Source: an uncultured Altererythrobacter sp.
GTDB lineage: Bacteria > Pseudomonadota > Alphaproteobacteria > Sphingomonadales > Sphingomonadaceae
Assembly: GCA_913055875.1 (NCBI GenBank)
Contig: CAJXJY010000005.1
Coordinates: 124,001 to 188,000, forward strand
DNA: 64,000 bases
Direction of reading: 5' to 3'
The translations under genes and the position numbers were made by a program. The notes beneath the pieces are model-generated. The model had not been told where the DNA came from, ran no database searches, and saw only the letters and a program-made list of their open reading frames with translations. Positions 35,228 through 43,539 of the stretch are shown here, piece by piece; the stretch's first letter is position 1, and every line of letters starts with the position of its first letter.

Positions 35228-35364
35228 AGTCGTTTTCAGCTTCGCTGAAGCGGCACCGGCCCGCTCCCCCACCCGGCCACCCATAGGATACTATGGTCGG
35301 GGTGGCCGGGTGGGGGAGCGGGCCGGTGCCGCAATCGTTTCAGCTCTGCTGAAACAGAGTCTCA
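35224..35364. repeat. Composite repeat, unit 9 (minimal symmetric form)
   Basis: The left end CTAGAGTCGTTTTCAGC with TTCGCTGAAG, the core palindrome at 35250-35332 (arms GCGGCACCGGCCCGCTCC, tip ATAGGATACTATGG) and the right end CGTTTCAGCTCTGCTGAAAC with AGAGTCTCAG make one nearly continuous palindrome without D or A modules. The TAG inside the left CTAG is the stop codon of the DUF4167 gene. Confidence 0.85.
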
Positions 35365-35416
35365 GTCAGCATAAGCAGGGCTTGACCGCCGCCGGGCGGC
35401 GGGACACTGCGCGCCC

Positions 35417-37003
35417 ATGAACCGGTTGAACGCCGTCGCCGCCTGGATTGCAGGACACCCGCGCTTGGCCACGGTGGCGTTCGGGCTGCTCGCCGCGACC
35501 GGGTTTCCCCCGCTCCACCTGTGGCCGCTGACGCTGGTGGCGATGGGCGGCTTTGCGTGGCTCGCGGCCTCGGCTCCGACCGTGCGCAGCGCGTTCCTGC
35601 GCGGCTGGCTGTTCGGGGTCGCGCATTTCACACTCGCCAACAACTGGATCGCTACCGCCTTCACCTATCAGGCGGAGATGCCCGCCTGGCTCGGCTGGCT
35701 CGCCGTACCGCTGCTGTCGCTTTATCTCGCGGTGTATCCGGCCCTCGCTGCGGCGCTGGCAAACCGGCTCGGGCGTGGCATGGGGAGGGCGGGTTTCGCG
35801 GTGCTGGCCGCGGGCTGCTGGGCAGTGACCGAATGGCTCCGCAGCTGGGTTTTCACCGGCTACGCCTGGGACCCGCTCGGGCTGGCCCTGCTCGGACCGT
35901 GGGACCGCCCCGGGCTCGCCGCCGTGCTGCCGTGGTTCGGGACCTATGCCTTGTCGGGGATCGCCGTGCTGCTGGGGGCGAGCCTGTGGCTGCTTGCCGC
36001 CGAGCGCCGCTGGCTGCCCGCAGGTGCCATGGTCGTCCTGCTCACGGCAGGCATGTACCTGCCCGCACCCAAGGCGCGCGAGGGCACGCTCGCCTTCACA
36101 CTGGTTCAGCCCGACCTTCGGCAGGAAGAGCTCGACGACGCGAGCCGGTTCGAAGAGCAGTTCCTGCGTATCGCCCGGCTCACCGCGCGCCGAGACGCGA
36201 GCGAACGCCGCCTCGTGCTGTGGCCCGAATCGGGCGTCCCCGACTATCTGCGCGACGGCTATCCGCAGCGCTATTACAACCAGACCACCGCCGCCGGCGA
36301 CCCGGCCTTCGCGCGCTTCCGCATCGGTCGCACGATCGGCGAGGACAGCCTGCTGCTGACCGGCGCGGTCGATCTCGAAATCGGCGAGGTCGACGGGGTC
36401 GAGCGTGCGGTCGGCGCGCGCAATGCGGTGACGGCGATCGATGCGGAGGGGCGGATTGTCGGCGGTTACGACAAGGCGCATCTGGTGCCCTACGGCGAGT
36501 ATCTCGCGCTGCGCTGGCTGTTCGAACCGCTCGGGCTGCGACGCCTCGTGGCGGGATCGATCGACTTCTGGCCCGGTCCCGGGGCGCGCACGCTCGACCT
36601 CGGCGAATGGGGCGGAGCGGGCATCCAGATCTGCTACGAAATCGTCTTCTCCGGACAGGTCGCCGACCGGTCGGATCGACCCGACTACATCTTCAACCCT
36701 TCCAATGACGGCTGGTTCGGCAGCTGGGGTCCGCCGCAGCATCTCGCGCAGGCGCGGCTGCGCGCGATCGAGGAAGGCCTGCCCGTCCTGCGCGCCACCA
36801 CCACCGGCATCAGCGCGGTGATCGACGCGCGCGGCGTGGTGCGCCGGCACATTCCGATGCACCGCGCCGACCGGCTCGAGGGAACCGTGCCACCGGCATT
36901 CGCCCCGACGCTGTTTGCGCGGCTCGGCAACTGGCTGGCGATGGGCTGGGCTTTGCTCGCCATCCTCGGATCGCTGGTTGCCACGCGCTTGCGACGCGGC
37001 TAA
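35417..37003 (+). CDS. lnt: Apolipoprotein N-acyltransferase
   Basis: Lnt adds the third acyl chain to lipoproteins in the inner membrane. The 528-residue protein has about six N-terminal membrane helices (to about residue 215) and a nitrilase-like periplasmic domain with the Glu-Lys-Cys triad: E in VLWPESGVP, K in YDKAHLVPYGEYL and C in GIQICYEIVF. It ends with a membrane helix. The window encodes several lipoproteins that would be substrates. metK follows 43 nt downstream. Confidence 0.95.
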   Translation: MNRLNAVAAWIAGHPRLATVAFGLLAATGFPPLHLWPLTLVAMGGFAWLAASAPTVRSAFLRGWLFGVAHFTLANNWIATAFTYQAEMPAWLGWLAVPLLSLYLAVYPALAAALANRLGRGMGRAGFAVLAAGCWAVTEWLRSWVFTGYAWDPLGLALLGPWDRPGLAAVLPWFGTYALSGIAVLLGASLWLLAAERRWLPAGAMVVLLTAGMYLPAPKAREGTLAFTLVQPDLRQEELDDASRFEEQFLRIARLTARRDASERRLVLWPESGVPDYLRDGYPQRYYNQTTAAGDPAFARFRIGRTIGEDSLLLTGAVDLEIGEVDGVERAVGARNAVTAIDAEGRIVGGYDKAHLVPYGEYLALRWLFEPLGLRRLVAGSIDFWPGPGARTLDLGEWGGAGIQICYEIVFSGQVADRSDRPDYIFNPSNDGWFGSWGPPQHLAQARLRAIEEGLPVLRATTTGISAVIDARGVVRRHIPMHRADRLEGTVPPAFAPTLFARLGNWLAMGWALLAILGSLVATRLRRG

Positions 37004-37046
37004 CACGCGGCGCCACACATAAAGCTTTCTTTATATCGGGAATTCC

Positions 37047-38261
37047 ATGCGCACCAATTACCTGTTCACCTCGGAAAGCGTTTCCGAGGGCCATCCCGAC
37101 AAGGTCTCCGACCAGATCTCCGACGCCGTCGTCGACCTGTTCCTGTCGAAGGATCCGGAGGCGCGCGTCGCCTGCGAAACCCTGACCGCGACCCAGCGCG
37201 TCGTGCTGGCGGGCGAGATTCGCTGCAAGGGCGTGTACGAAAACGGCGAATGGGCCGACGGTGCGCTCGACGAGATCGAGCGCACGGTGCGCAATACGGT
37301 GCGCGAAATCGGCTACGAGCAGGATGGTTTCCACTGGGAAACGCTGACTTTCGAGAACCATCTCCACGGCCAGAGCGCGCATATCGCCCAGGGTGTCGAT
37401 GCCAGCGGCAACAAGGACGAGGGCGCGGGCGACCAGGGGATCATGTTCGGCTTCGCCTGCGACGAAACGCCCGACCTGATGCCCGCGACGCTCGATTACA
37501 GCCACAAGATCCTCGAGCGCATGGCTGCCGACCGCAAGAGCGGTGCCGCGCCCTTCCTCGAGCCGGATAGCAAGAGCCAGGTCACGCTGCGCTACGAGAG
37601 CGGCAAGCCGGTTGCCGCCACTGCAGTGGTCGTCTCGACCCAGCACGCGGAAGGCTACGACCAGGGCGAGCGCGAAGCCGAACTGCATGCCTATGTGAAG
37701 GGCGTGGTCGGCGATATCCTGCCTGACGGTTTCGTTACCGGCGACACCGCATGGCACATCAATCCGACCGGCAGCTTCGTCATCGGCGGACCCGACGGGG
37801 ATGCCGGGCTTACGGGGCGCAAGATCATCGTCGACACCTATGGCGGTGCGGCGCCGCATGGCGGCGGGGCGTTCAGCGGCAAGGATCCGACCAAGGTCGA
37901 CCGCTCGGCCGCCTATATCACCCGCTACCTCGCCAAGAACGTCGTTGCCGCAGGGCTGGCGCGGCGCTGCACCATCCAGCTCGCCTATGCGATCGGCGTG
38001 TCGAAGCCGCTGTCGCTCTATGTCGACACGCACGGCACCGCGCCCGATGGCGTCAACGGTGCGAAGCTGGAAAAGGCGATCCAGAGCATCGACAAGCTCG
38101 GCGGCCTCACCCCGCGTGCGATCCGCACGCATCTCGGCCTCAACAAGCCGATCTATCGCAAGAGCGCAGCCTACGGCCATTTCGGACGCACGCCCGACGG
38201 CGACCATTTCCCGTGGGAGCGGACCGACCTGGTCGACGACCTGAAGGCCGTGCTCGGCTGA
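37047..38261 (+). CDS. metK: S-adenosylmethionine synthetase
   Basis: MetK makes SAM from methionine and ATP. The 404-residue protein has [17 protein letters not shown], the [12 protein letters not shown] motif and [16 protein letters not shown], all typical. The 43-nt gap after lnt contains a small hairpin ATAAAG-CTTT-CTTTAT (37019-37034) but is too short for any known SAM riboswitch class. Its product is the cofactor for ArsM, PrmC, TrmB and the radical SAM enzyme encoded in the same window. Confidence 0.97.
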   Translation: MRTNYLFTSESVSEGHPDKVSDQISDAVVDLFLSKDPEARVACETLTATQRVVLAGEIRCKGVYENGEWADGALDEIERTVRNTVREIGYEQDGFHWETLTFENHLHGQSAHIAQGVDASGNKDEGAGDQGIMFGFACDETPDLMPATLDYSHKILERMAADRKSGAAPFLEPDSKSQVTLRYESGKPVAATAVVVSTQHAEGYDQGEREAELHAYVKGVVGDILPDGFVTGDTAWHINPTGSFVIGGPDGDAGLTGRKIIVDTYGGAAPHGGGAFSGKDPTKVDRSAAYITRYLAKNVVAAGLARRCTIQLAYAIGVSKPLSLYVDTHGTAPDGVNGAKLEKAIQSIDKLGGLTPRAIRTHLGLNKPIYRKSAAYGHFGRTPDGDHFPWERTDLVDDLKAVLG

Positions 38262-38280
38262 TCCGCCGGGGGCGTCGGCC

Positions 38281-39465
38281 ATGGTGACGCCGCCAGCCTC
38301 GTCCGGACGCATCGTCGAACTCGACGCGCTGCGCGGCGTCGCCGTGCTCGGCATCGCGCTGATGAACGTATACGTCTTCGCGCTTCCCGCGCAGGCCTAT
38401 TACAATCCGCTCGCATGGGGTCACGAGGGTCCCGCCGACATGGCCGCGTGGTGGTTCGGTTTCGTGTTCGTCGAGGACAAGTTCCGCACGCTGTTCGCGA
38501 TGCTGTTCGGTGCCGGCGTAGCGATGCTGTGGGAGCGCGACAACAGTGGCGGCTGGCGCGGGCACCTGGCGCGGATGGCGGTGCTGTTCGCGCTCGGGAT
38601 CGTCCATGCCGTGCTGCTCGCGAGCAACGACGTGCTGCGCGCCTATGCGCTGGCCGGGCTCGCGCTGCCGTTCCTGATCCGCGCGGGCATCGGCCGGATG
38701 CTCGGCGTGGCGGCCGGTTTGCTGCTGCTGCACATCCTTGCGGGGTTGGTCTGGCTCGAGTCGCAATCGCCGCTGTTCTGGGAGATGAACTTCGGCAGCG
38801 ATCCGCGAGGCCTGACGGTCGCACTCGAACGCGGGAGCGAACCCCTCGATGCGCGCATTGCGCGCCGTATCGTCACTCTTCCGGCCTCGCTCGGCGTGGT
38901 CGTGGCGAGCGTTCCGCTCAATCTCGCGACCATGCTGGTGGGCGTGGCGGCGTGGAAATCGGGCCTGCTGGCGGCACGACGCGAGCCGCGCCGGCTGGTG
39001 CTGTTCGGGGTCGCCGGGTCGGTGCTGATGGTACCCTGCCTCGCCGCTTTCGCCGCATGGGCCTGGGCGATGGAATTCTACGGTGGGCTCGTCGCGGCCA
39101 ATGCGCTGGTGCTGTCCGCTCCGTTCGACCTGCTGCTGGGGCTCGCCTACGCCGCGCTGTTCATGGCGCTGTTCCAGCTGCACAGGAACAACGGTTTCGT
39201 GAAGCGGCTCGCCGCCGTCGGCCGGCTGTCATTGACCAACTACCTGCTGACGAGCCTCGTCCTTGCCGCGCTGTTCGCCGATTGGGGGCTCGGCTGGTTC
39301 GCGGAAGTCTCGCGCAGCGAAGCGCTCGCGCTGGCGCTGGTACCGATCGCGGCGATGGTGCTGTGGTCGCCCGCTTGGCTGGCGCGGTTCGGGCAGGGGC
39401 CGTTCGAACGGCTGTGGCGCCGTGCGGCGGCTGCGATCGGTCAGCCGGGAAGGGCCATTTCGTAA
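38281..39465 (+). CDS. DUF418-family membrane protein
   Basis: The 394-residue protein has about ten hydrophobic segments. It starts with the family signature [20 protein letters not shown], and the DUF418 C-terminal block includes [19 protein letters not shown] (about residues 308-326). DUF418 proteins belong to an acyltransferase-like membrane superfamily (compare HGSNAT/YeiB); the substrate is unknown. It is 20 nt after metK and overlaps the convergent scoB gene by 25 bp at its 3' end. Confidence 0.87.
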   Translation: MVTPPASSGRIVELDALRGVAVLGIALMNVYVFALPAQAYYNPLAWGHEGPADMAAWWFGFVFVEDKFRTLFAMLFGAGVAMLWERDNSGGWRGHLARMAVLFALGIVHAVLLASNDVLRAYALAGLALPFLIRAGIGRMLGVAAGLLLLHILAGLVWLESQSPLFWEMNFGSDPRGLTVALERGSEPLDARIARRIVTLPASLGVVVASVPLNLATMLVGVAAWKSGLLAARREPRRLVLFGVAGSVLMVPCLAAFAAWAWAMEFYGGLVAANALVLSAPFDLLLGLAYAALFMALFQLHRNNGFVKRLAAVGRLSLTNYLLTSLVLAALFADWGLGWFAEVSRSEALALALVPIAAMVLWSPAWLARFGQGPFERLWRRAAAAIGQPGRAIS

Positions 39466-40100
39466 GCCGCGGTGGTTTTGTCGGCGACTTCGTCGGCGCT
39501 CACGCCCGGCGCGAGTTCGATCAGACGGAACGGGCTGTCGTGATCGACCCGGTGGAAGACGCAGAGGTTGGTGACGATCATGTCGATCACGTTCTGCCCG
39601 GTCAGCGGCAGCGTGCATTCGGGAATGAATTTGGGGCTGCCGTCCTTGGCGGTGTGGTCCATCACCACGATGATCTTCTTGACCCCGGCGACGAGGTCCA
39701 TCGCGCCGCCCATGCCCTTGATCATCTTGCCCGGGATCATCCAGTTGGCGATGTCGCCGTTCTCGGCCACTTCCATCGCCCCGAGCACGGTCAGGTCGAT
39801 ATGGCCCCCGCGGATCATCGCGAAGCTCGCCGCGCTGTCGAAATAGGCCGAATGCGGCAGCTCGCTGATGGTCTGCTTGCCGGCATTGATCAGGTCCGCG
39901 TCGACCTCGTCGTCATAGGGGAACGGACCGATCCCGAGCATGCCGTTCTCGCTCTGCAGCGTGACGTGCATCCCTTCGGGGATATGGTTGGCAACCAGCG
40001 TCGGGATGCCGATGCCGAGATTGACGTAATAGCCGTCCTCCAGCTCCTGCGCCGCGCGGGCGGCCATCTGGTCGCGGGTCCAGCCTGGTGTGTCGGACAT
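39441..40100 (-). CDS. 3-oxoacid CoA-transferase subunit B
   Basis: This is the beta subunit of a family I CoA-transferase (succinyl-CoA:3-ketoacid type) that activates acetoacetate. The 219-residue protein has the catalytic glutamate in [14 protein letters not shown] and the conserved [25 protein letters not shown] block. It is separated from its alpha subunit gene by the HAD-like lipoprotein gene, from which it is 4 nt away. A GAGGAAG ribosome binding site lies inside the end of that gene. Confidence 0.93.
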   Translation of the reverse strand: MSDTPGWTRDQMAARAAQELEDGYYVNLGIGIPTLVANHIPEGMHVTLQSENGMLGIGPFPYDDEVDADLINAGKQTISELPHSAYFDSAASFAMIRGGHIDLTVLGAMEVAENGDIANWMIPGKMIKGMGGAMDLVAGVKKIIVVMDHTAKDGSPKFIPECTLPLTGQNVIDMIVTNLCVFHRVDHDSPFRLIELAPGVSADEVADKTTAAYEMALPG

Positions 40101-40104
40101 GAAG

Positions 40105-41070
40105 TCAGTCTTCCTCGGAAGCGAAGGGAGTGGGGGTGAGGAACCAGCCTTCGCCGATCAGCGCATCGAGGCCTTCGGCGGCGGCGGGGTTCTTGAGGTA
40201 GTCGAACAATTCGTCGAAATCGCTTTTGCTGTCGCCGGCGATCGCCACGACGCAGTGCATTTCGGACAGCTCGCGGCGGCGGATCTGCTTGCGGTCGTCG
40301 GCGCGGCGCATCAGCAGCAACCCGTCGCGGCCCCACGGATCGAGCCCGCTGATCAGCAGCCGTTCGCGCAGCTTGCCGGCCTCGGCGGCCGAAGCGCCCG
40401 AGATCCAGAACACCGCCACGTCGCGCACGCGCAGCGCGCCGAGCGCGTCGGCGAGGCCGGGGTTGGACGCGACCGGACGGTCGAGATCGAGCGTCCCGCC
40501 TGCGGGGTCGAGATCGATCAACACCGCGGGCGGGCGAATGGCGCAGTCGCTCATCACCGGATCGAGCGAGCCCGGGGTCGCGAGGATCGCCGAGGCGCGC
40601 GGATCGTCGACCGGATCGAGCCGCGCCTGCGCCAGCGCATGGCTGGAGAACGCCTGGTAGGGATCGGCCGCCGGGGCGACGTCGGCCGCGGCCGACGTTG
40701 CGGCGGTCGCCGGCGCGGTCGCAGCCGGAGCGAGTCCCGCGGAAGCGTCTTCGGGGTCCGTCGCAGCGCCGGTGGCGGTATCGGCGATCCCCGTGCCGAG
40801 CCCTGCCGGGGATTCGTCGAGGGGTGCCGGCGCAATATTGGGCGCTTCGTCCGCAGGTTGCGGTAGGGGTGTTTCGCGCGCGAACGGCGGCGGCGGCAGC
40901 GTCGCACCGGTGTCGATCGGCGCCTCGGGCTCTTTCGGCTCCCCCGGGCCGCCGACCGCCACGCCGCCCCCGGCCAGAACCGGAATGGCGGCGACCGCGG
41001 CGACGCACCCGCCGAGCGTGGCGGGCAAGGCGAGCAATCCACAGGCGAGCAGGGCGCGGCGCATCGTCAT
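40105..41070 (-). CDS. HAD-like acid phosphatase-type lipoprotein, inserted between the CoA-transferase subunits
   Basis: The 321-residue protein has an N-terminal lipoprotein signal ([10 protein letters not shown]), a long Ala/Pro-rich linker (about 40-155), then a HAD-like domain. The domain has [10 protein letters not shown] (DxD nucleophile motif), [11 protein letters not shown] (motif II Ser), DRKQIRR (motif III Lys) and [17 protein letters not shown] (motif IV acidic). This is the order seen in class B/C acid phosphatases such as lipoprotein e(P4). The start ATG overlaps the scoA stop (ATGA). A periplasmic phosphatase inside a CoA-transferase operon is unusual; whether it is catalytic is unknown. 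Confidence 0.75.
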   Translation of the reverse strand: MTMRRALLACGLLALPATLGGCVAAVAAIPVLAGGGVAVGGPGEPKEPEAPIDTGATLPPPPFARETPLPQPADEAPNIAPAPLDESPAGLGTGIADTATGAATDPEDASAGLAPAATAPATAATSAAADVAPAADPYQAFSSHALAQARLDPVDDPRASAILATPGSLDPVMSDCAIRPPAVLIDLDPAGGTLDLDRPVASNPGLADALGALRVRDVAVFWISGASAAEAGKLRERLLISGLDPWGRDGLLLMRRADDRKQIRRRELSEMHCVVAIAGDSKSDFDELFDYLKNPAAAEGLDALIGEGWFLTPTPFASEED

Positions 41071-41789
41071 GCCGCTTCCCGCTCGCGAGTGGTGCGGAAT
41101 TCGATCTTCTTGTCGTAGGGCGCGCCGAGGATCATCCGCTGGACGTAGACGCCGGGCAGGTGGATGCTGTCGGGATCGAGCTCGCCGACAGGTACCACCT
41201 CCTCGACCTCGACCACGCAGACCCTGCCGCAGGTCGCGGCGGGCAGGTTGAAATTGCGCGCGGTCTTGCGGAACACGAGATTGCCCGTCTCGTCCGCCTT
41301 CCACGCCTTGACGATGGCGAGGTCGGCGAAAATGCCGCGTTCGAGGATGTAGTCCTCCATCTGCCCGTCGCGATTGGCGAACTGCTTCACTTCCTTGCCC
41401 TCGGCGACCTGCGTGCCGACCCCGGTTTTGGTGTAGAAGCCCGGAATGCCCGCGCCCCCGGCGCGCATGCGCTCGGCGAGCGTACCCTGCGGGCAGAATT
41501 CGACCTCGAGTTCGCCGGAGAGGAATTGCCGCTCGAATTCCTTGTTCTCGCCGACATAGGAGGAGATCATCTTGCCGACCTGCTGCGTGCGCAGCAGCAT
41601 GCCGATGCCTTCGTTGTCGATCCCGGCATTGTTGCTGGCGAAGGTGAGGCCCTTGACGCCCGAGTCGCGGATCGCGGTCAGCAGCCGCTCGGGAATGCCG
41701 CACAGGCCGAAGCCTCCGCTGGCGATCAGCATGTCGTCCTCGAGCAATCCGTCGAGGGCGCTCGTCGCATCGGGGTAGAGCTTGTTCAT
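41067..41789 (-). CDS. 3-oxoacid CoA-transferase subunit A
   Basis: The 240-residue alpha subunit has the family opening (DGMLIASGGFGLCGIPE-like: DDMLIASGGFGLCGIPERL), FASNNAGIDNEGIGMLL and QLEVEF-like GELEVEFCPQGTLAERMRAGGAGI. It forms the CoA-binding half of the enzyme with the product of the downstream subunit B gene. It is the first gene of the three-gene minus-strand operon; its stop overlaps the start of the HAD-like gene by four bases. Confidence 0.93.
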   Translation of the reverse strand: MNKLYPDATSALDGLLEDDMLIASGGFGLCGIPERLLTAIRDSGVKGLTFASNNAGIDNEGIGMLLRTQQVGKMISSYVGENKEFERQFLSGELEVEFCPQGTLAERMRAGGAGIPGFYTKTGVGTQVAEGKEVKQFANRDGQMEDYILERGIFADLAIVKAWKADETGNLVFRKTARNFNLPAATCGRVCVVEVEEVVPVGELDPDSIHLPGVYVQRMILGAPYDKKIEFRTTREREAA

Positions 41790-41820
41790 GCGCCGTCCTT
41801 ACCGCCCGGGACCCGCGCTG

Positions 41821-43200
41821 TCACCCGCCGAGAAGGATGTCCAAGTCGGCCGCAGGATCGCTGCTTGGCTGTGCCAGCAGGCGCCGCATGAGCGCAATGC
41901 GCCGCTCGCCCACTCCGAAACCGCGTGCGGCAGCGAGCCATTCCTCGCCGTCGATCTCGCCGTCGGGCTGGCTCGCTATCAGGCCGGCGACGAAATCGAA
42001 AAAGTCTTCACCCCGCGGCGCGCCCGCCCGTTCGACCGCCAGCGCGAACAGGCTGCCGCAGGCATAATACGGACGCTGCGCATTGCGCCTGCGTGCGTCT
42101 TCGATACCGCCTTCCGCCAGTGCGGCGGAACAATCCGTTTTCGCTTGGGCGATCATCGGCTCGGCGGAGAAACCGGGAAACAGTGCTTCGGTCGCCCGCA
42201 TGGCCATCAGATCGGCTCCCCCTTCGACGATCCATGCCCGGTCGCGATTGTCGTGCCGGAGCGTCTCGCCGAGCCAGAAGTGCGCCGCCTCGTGGGCGAT
42301 GAACCAGATCGTGCCTCCGGTGACGCCGCCATCCGGTTCGGCGAGCCCGCTGCCTTCGAAGCGCATGGTGATCATCCCCGGGAGCACGCTGCCGCCGCGG
42401 CTGATGCCCTGCATGTCCGACGGGACCCAGCTTGCCAGCACGATCGGCCGGTCGCCGGCATGCGGTCCCATGCGCTCGGCGTAATACTCGAATATCCGGG
42501 GCGTCGCGGTATCGAGCTGCTGGCTCAGCCATTCCGGCAGGGCGGGATCGAAAATGCGCGCAACCGAGGCAGAGGGAGCGACGGCGATATCGCCATAGAT
42601 TGCATAGCTGCCTTTTTCGGCGACGGCGCTTGCGGCCCGGCGGCCGCGATGGAAGACTTCGCCGTCGCCGTTCGTGAACACGACCGTGGTCGCATGATCG
42701 CCAGGTTCGCGCATGGCGGCCAGGGCCTCGCGCGAGGCGACCGGAAATGCGGTGAACACGCCCGAAAAAAGCGCCGTCGTGCCGTCCGTGAGCACCACCG
42801 CCGGATCGTAATCGGCGATCAGGTCGACCGCGGCCGGAGTGAATTCGACCACGACTTCGCCGGGAACCGTTTCGCCGTCCTGGCCGACCAGCGCATCGAA
42901 GTCGCCGATCCTGCGCAATGTCACGCCGTCGGTCTTCACCGTCCAGCTGTCCGGTCGCCACGGCCGGCTTTCCCTGCGGGTCAGTGCAGAGCGGTGGAAG
43001 GCCCAGATCGGCGCCGGCTCGGAGAAGCGGAAGATCGCGCGATACAGGTTGCCCGTCGGCTCTACATCGACCTGCGTCATACGTTCGGCTCGCGGCGCAG
43101 AGACCGGAGGATCGTCGCCGCTCGGACCCGCCATGCATCCGCAGGTCAGCAATACCGCGAACAGCAGAAAATGACGAACCAATTCGATTACATTTGTCAT
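41821..43200 (-). CDS. Secreted gluzincin (M1/M61-like) metallopeptidase
   Basis: The 459-residue protein has an N-terminal hydrophobic export signal (HFLLFAVLLTCGC, possible lipoprotein) and a C-terminal peptidase domain with H303-E-A-A-H307 and, 18 residues later, E326 in WIVEGGADLMA. That is HExxH-x18-E, the gluzincin zinc site. The rest (VTGGTIWFIAHEAAHFWLG, Cys pair near 356/381) suggests an M61-like fold rather than true aminopeptidase N. It may cleave envelope or external peptides. The ATG at 43200 is chosen because it precedes the signal sequence; the frame is open further upstream. Confidence 0.78.
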   Translation of the reverse strand: MTNVIELVRHFLLFAVLLTCGCMAGPSGDDPPVSAPRAERMTQVDVEPTGNLYRAIFRFSEPAPIWAFHRSALTRRESRPWRPDSWTVKTDGVTLRRIGDFDALVGQDGETVPGEVVVEFTPAAVDLIADYDPAVVLTDGTTALFSGVFTAFPVASREALAAMREPGDHATTVVFTNGDGEVFHRGRRAASAVAEKGSYAIYGDIAVAPSASVARIFDPALPEWLSQQLDTATPRIFEYYAERMGPHAGDRPIVLASWVPSDMQGISRGGSVLPGMITMRFEGSGLAEPDGGVTGGTIWFIAHEAAHFWLGETLRHDNRDRAWIVEGGADLMAMRATEALFPGFSAEPMIAQAKTDCSAALAEGGIEDARRRNAQRPYYACGSLFALAVERAGAPRGEDFFDFVAGLIASQPDGEIDGEEWLAAARGFGVGERRIALMRRLLAQPSSDPAADLDILLGG

Positions 43201-43329
43201 CGAAGCGATGGATATCGCCCTGAAGACGAATTTCAAGTGCCGAAACGAGCGAGTCGAGGCGATAGTGCACATTTTGCAATAAACCTTGATCTTTTCGCAC
43301 TTGCACAAAAGCTTGCTGCACTGCACATA

Positions 43330-43396
43330 GGGCGTGCCTTTCAGGCATCCTCTCCCAAGACTTTCACGCCCCGGTCGTTTCGGCCGGGGCTTTTTT
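43330..43396 (+). ncRNA. Candidate small RNA or attenuated leader ending at an orphan terminator
   Basis: A strong terminator (43368-43396) on the plus strand has no plus-strand gene before it: upstream lies only the antisense of the M61-like gene. The preceding 40 nt hold a small hairpin GCCTTTCAGGC and an unpaired ATCCTCTCCC segment, which looks like the anti-Shine-Dalgarno CCUCC-type loops of alphaproteobacterial sRNAs. A weak promoter match (TTGCAC, 17 nt, CACATA) starts at 43301. Alternatively this is an attenuator in the leader of the Cdc48-like gene at 43540. Confidence 0.4.
43368..43396 (+). terminator. Strong rho-independent terminator upstream of the Cdc48-like gene
   Basis: A 10-bp stem GCCCCGGTCG / CGGCCGGGGC (one T-G pair) with a TTT loop is followed by six T residues. 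Confidence 0.85.
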
Positions 43397-43539
43397 CTTG
43401 CCTGGGCCTTTCTTTCCGAGCCGAGGCTCACCGGACCCTATTCGCGGCTCGCTCATTTGCTTCCCGACGGCTGCGTTCCTAGCTAGCGTGGCGAACAAGA
43501 CAGCAAATCGCACGACAGCAGGATGGGAGCGAGCGCCAC

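Noticed and set aside
37004-37046. Possible SAM riboswitch before metK
   Set aside because: The gap after lnt is only 43 nt and holds just a 6-bp hairpin. No known SAM riboswitch fits this space.
43208-43282. 24-codon open frame as an independent gene
   Set aside because: It has no clear ribosome binding site and no recognisable family. It is mentioned only as a possible leader peptide in the sRNA/attenuator finding.
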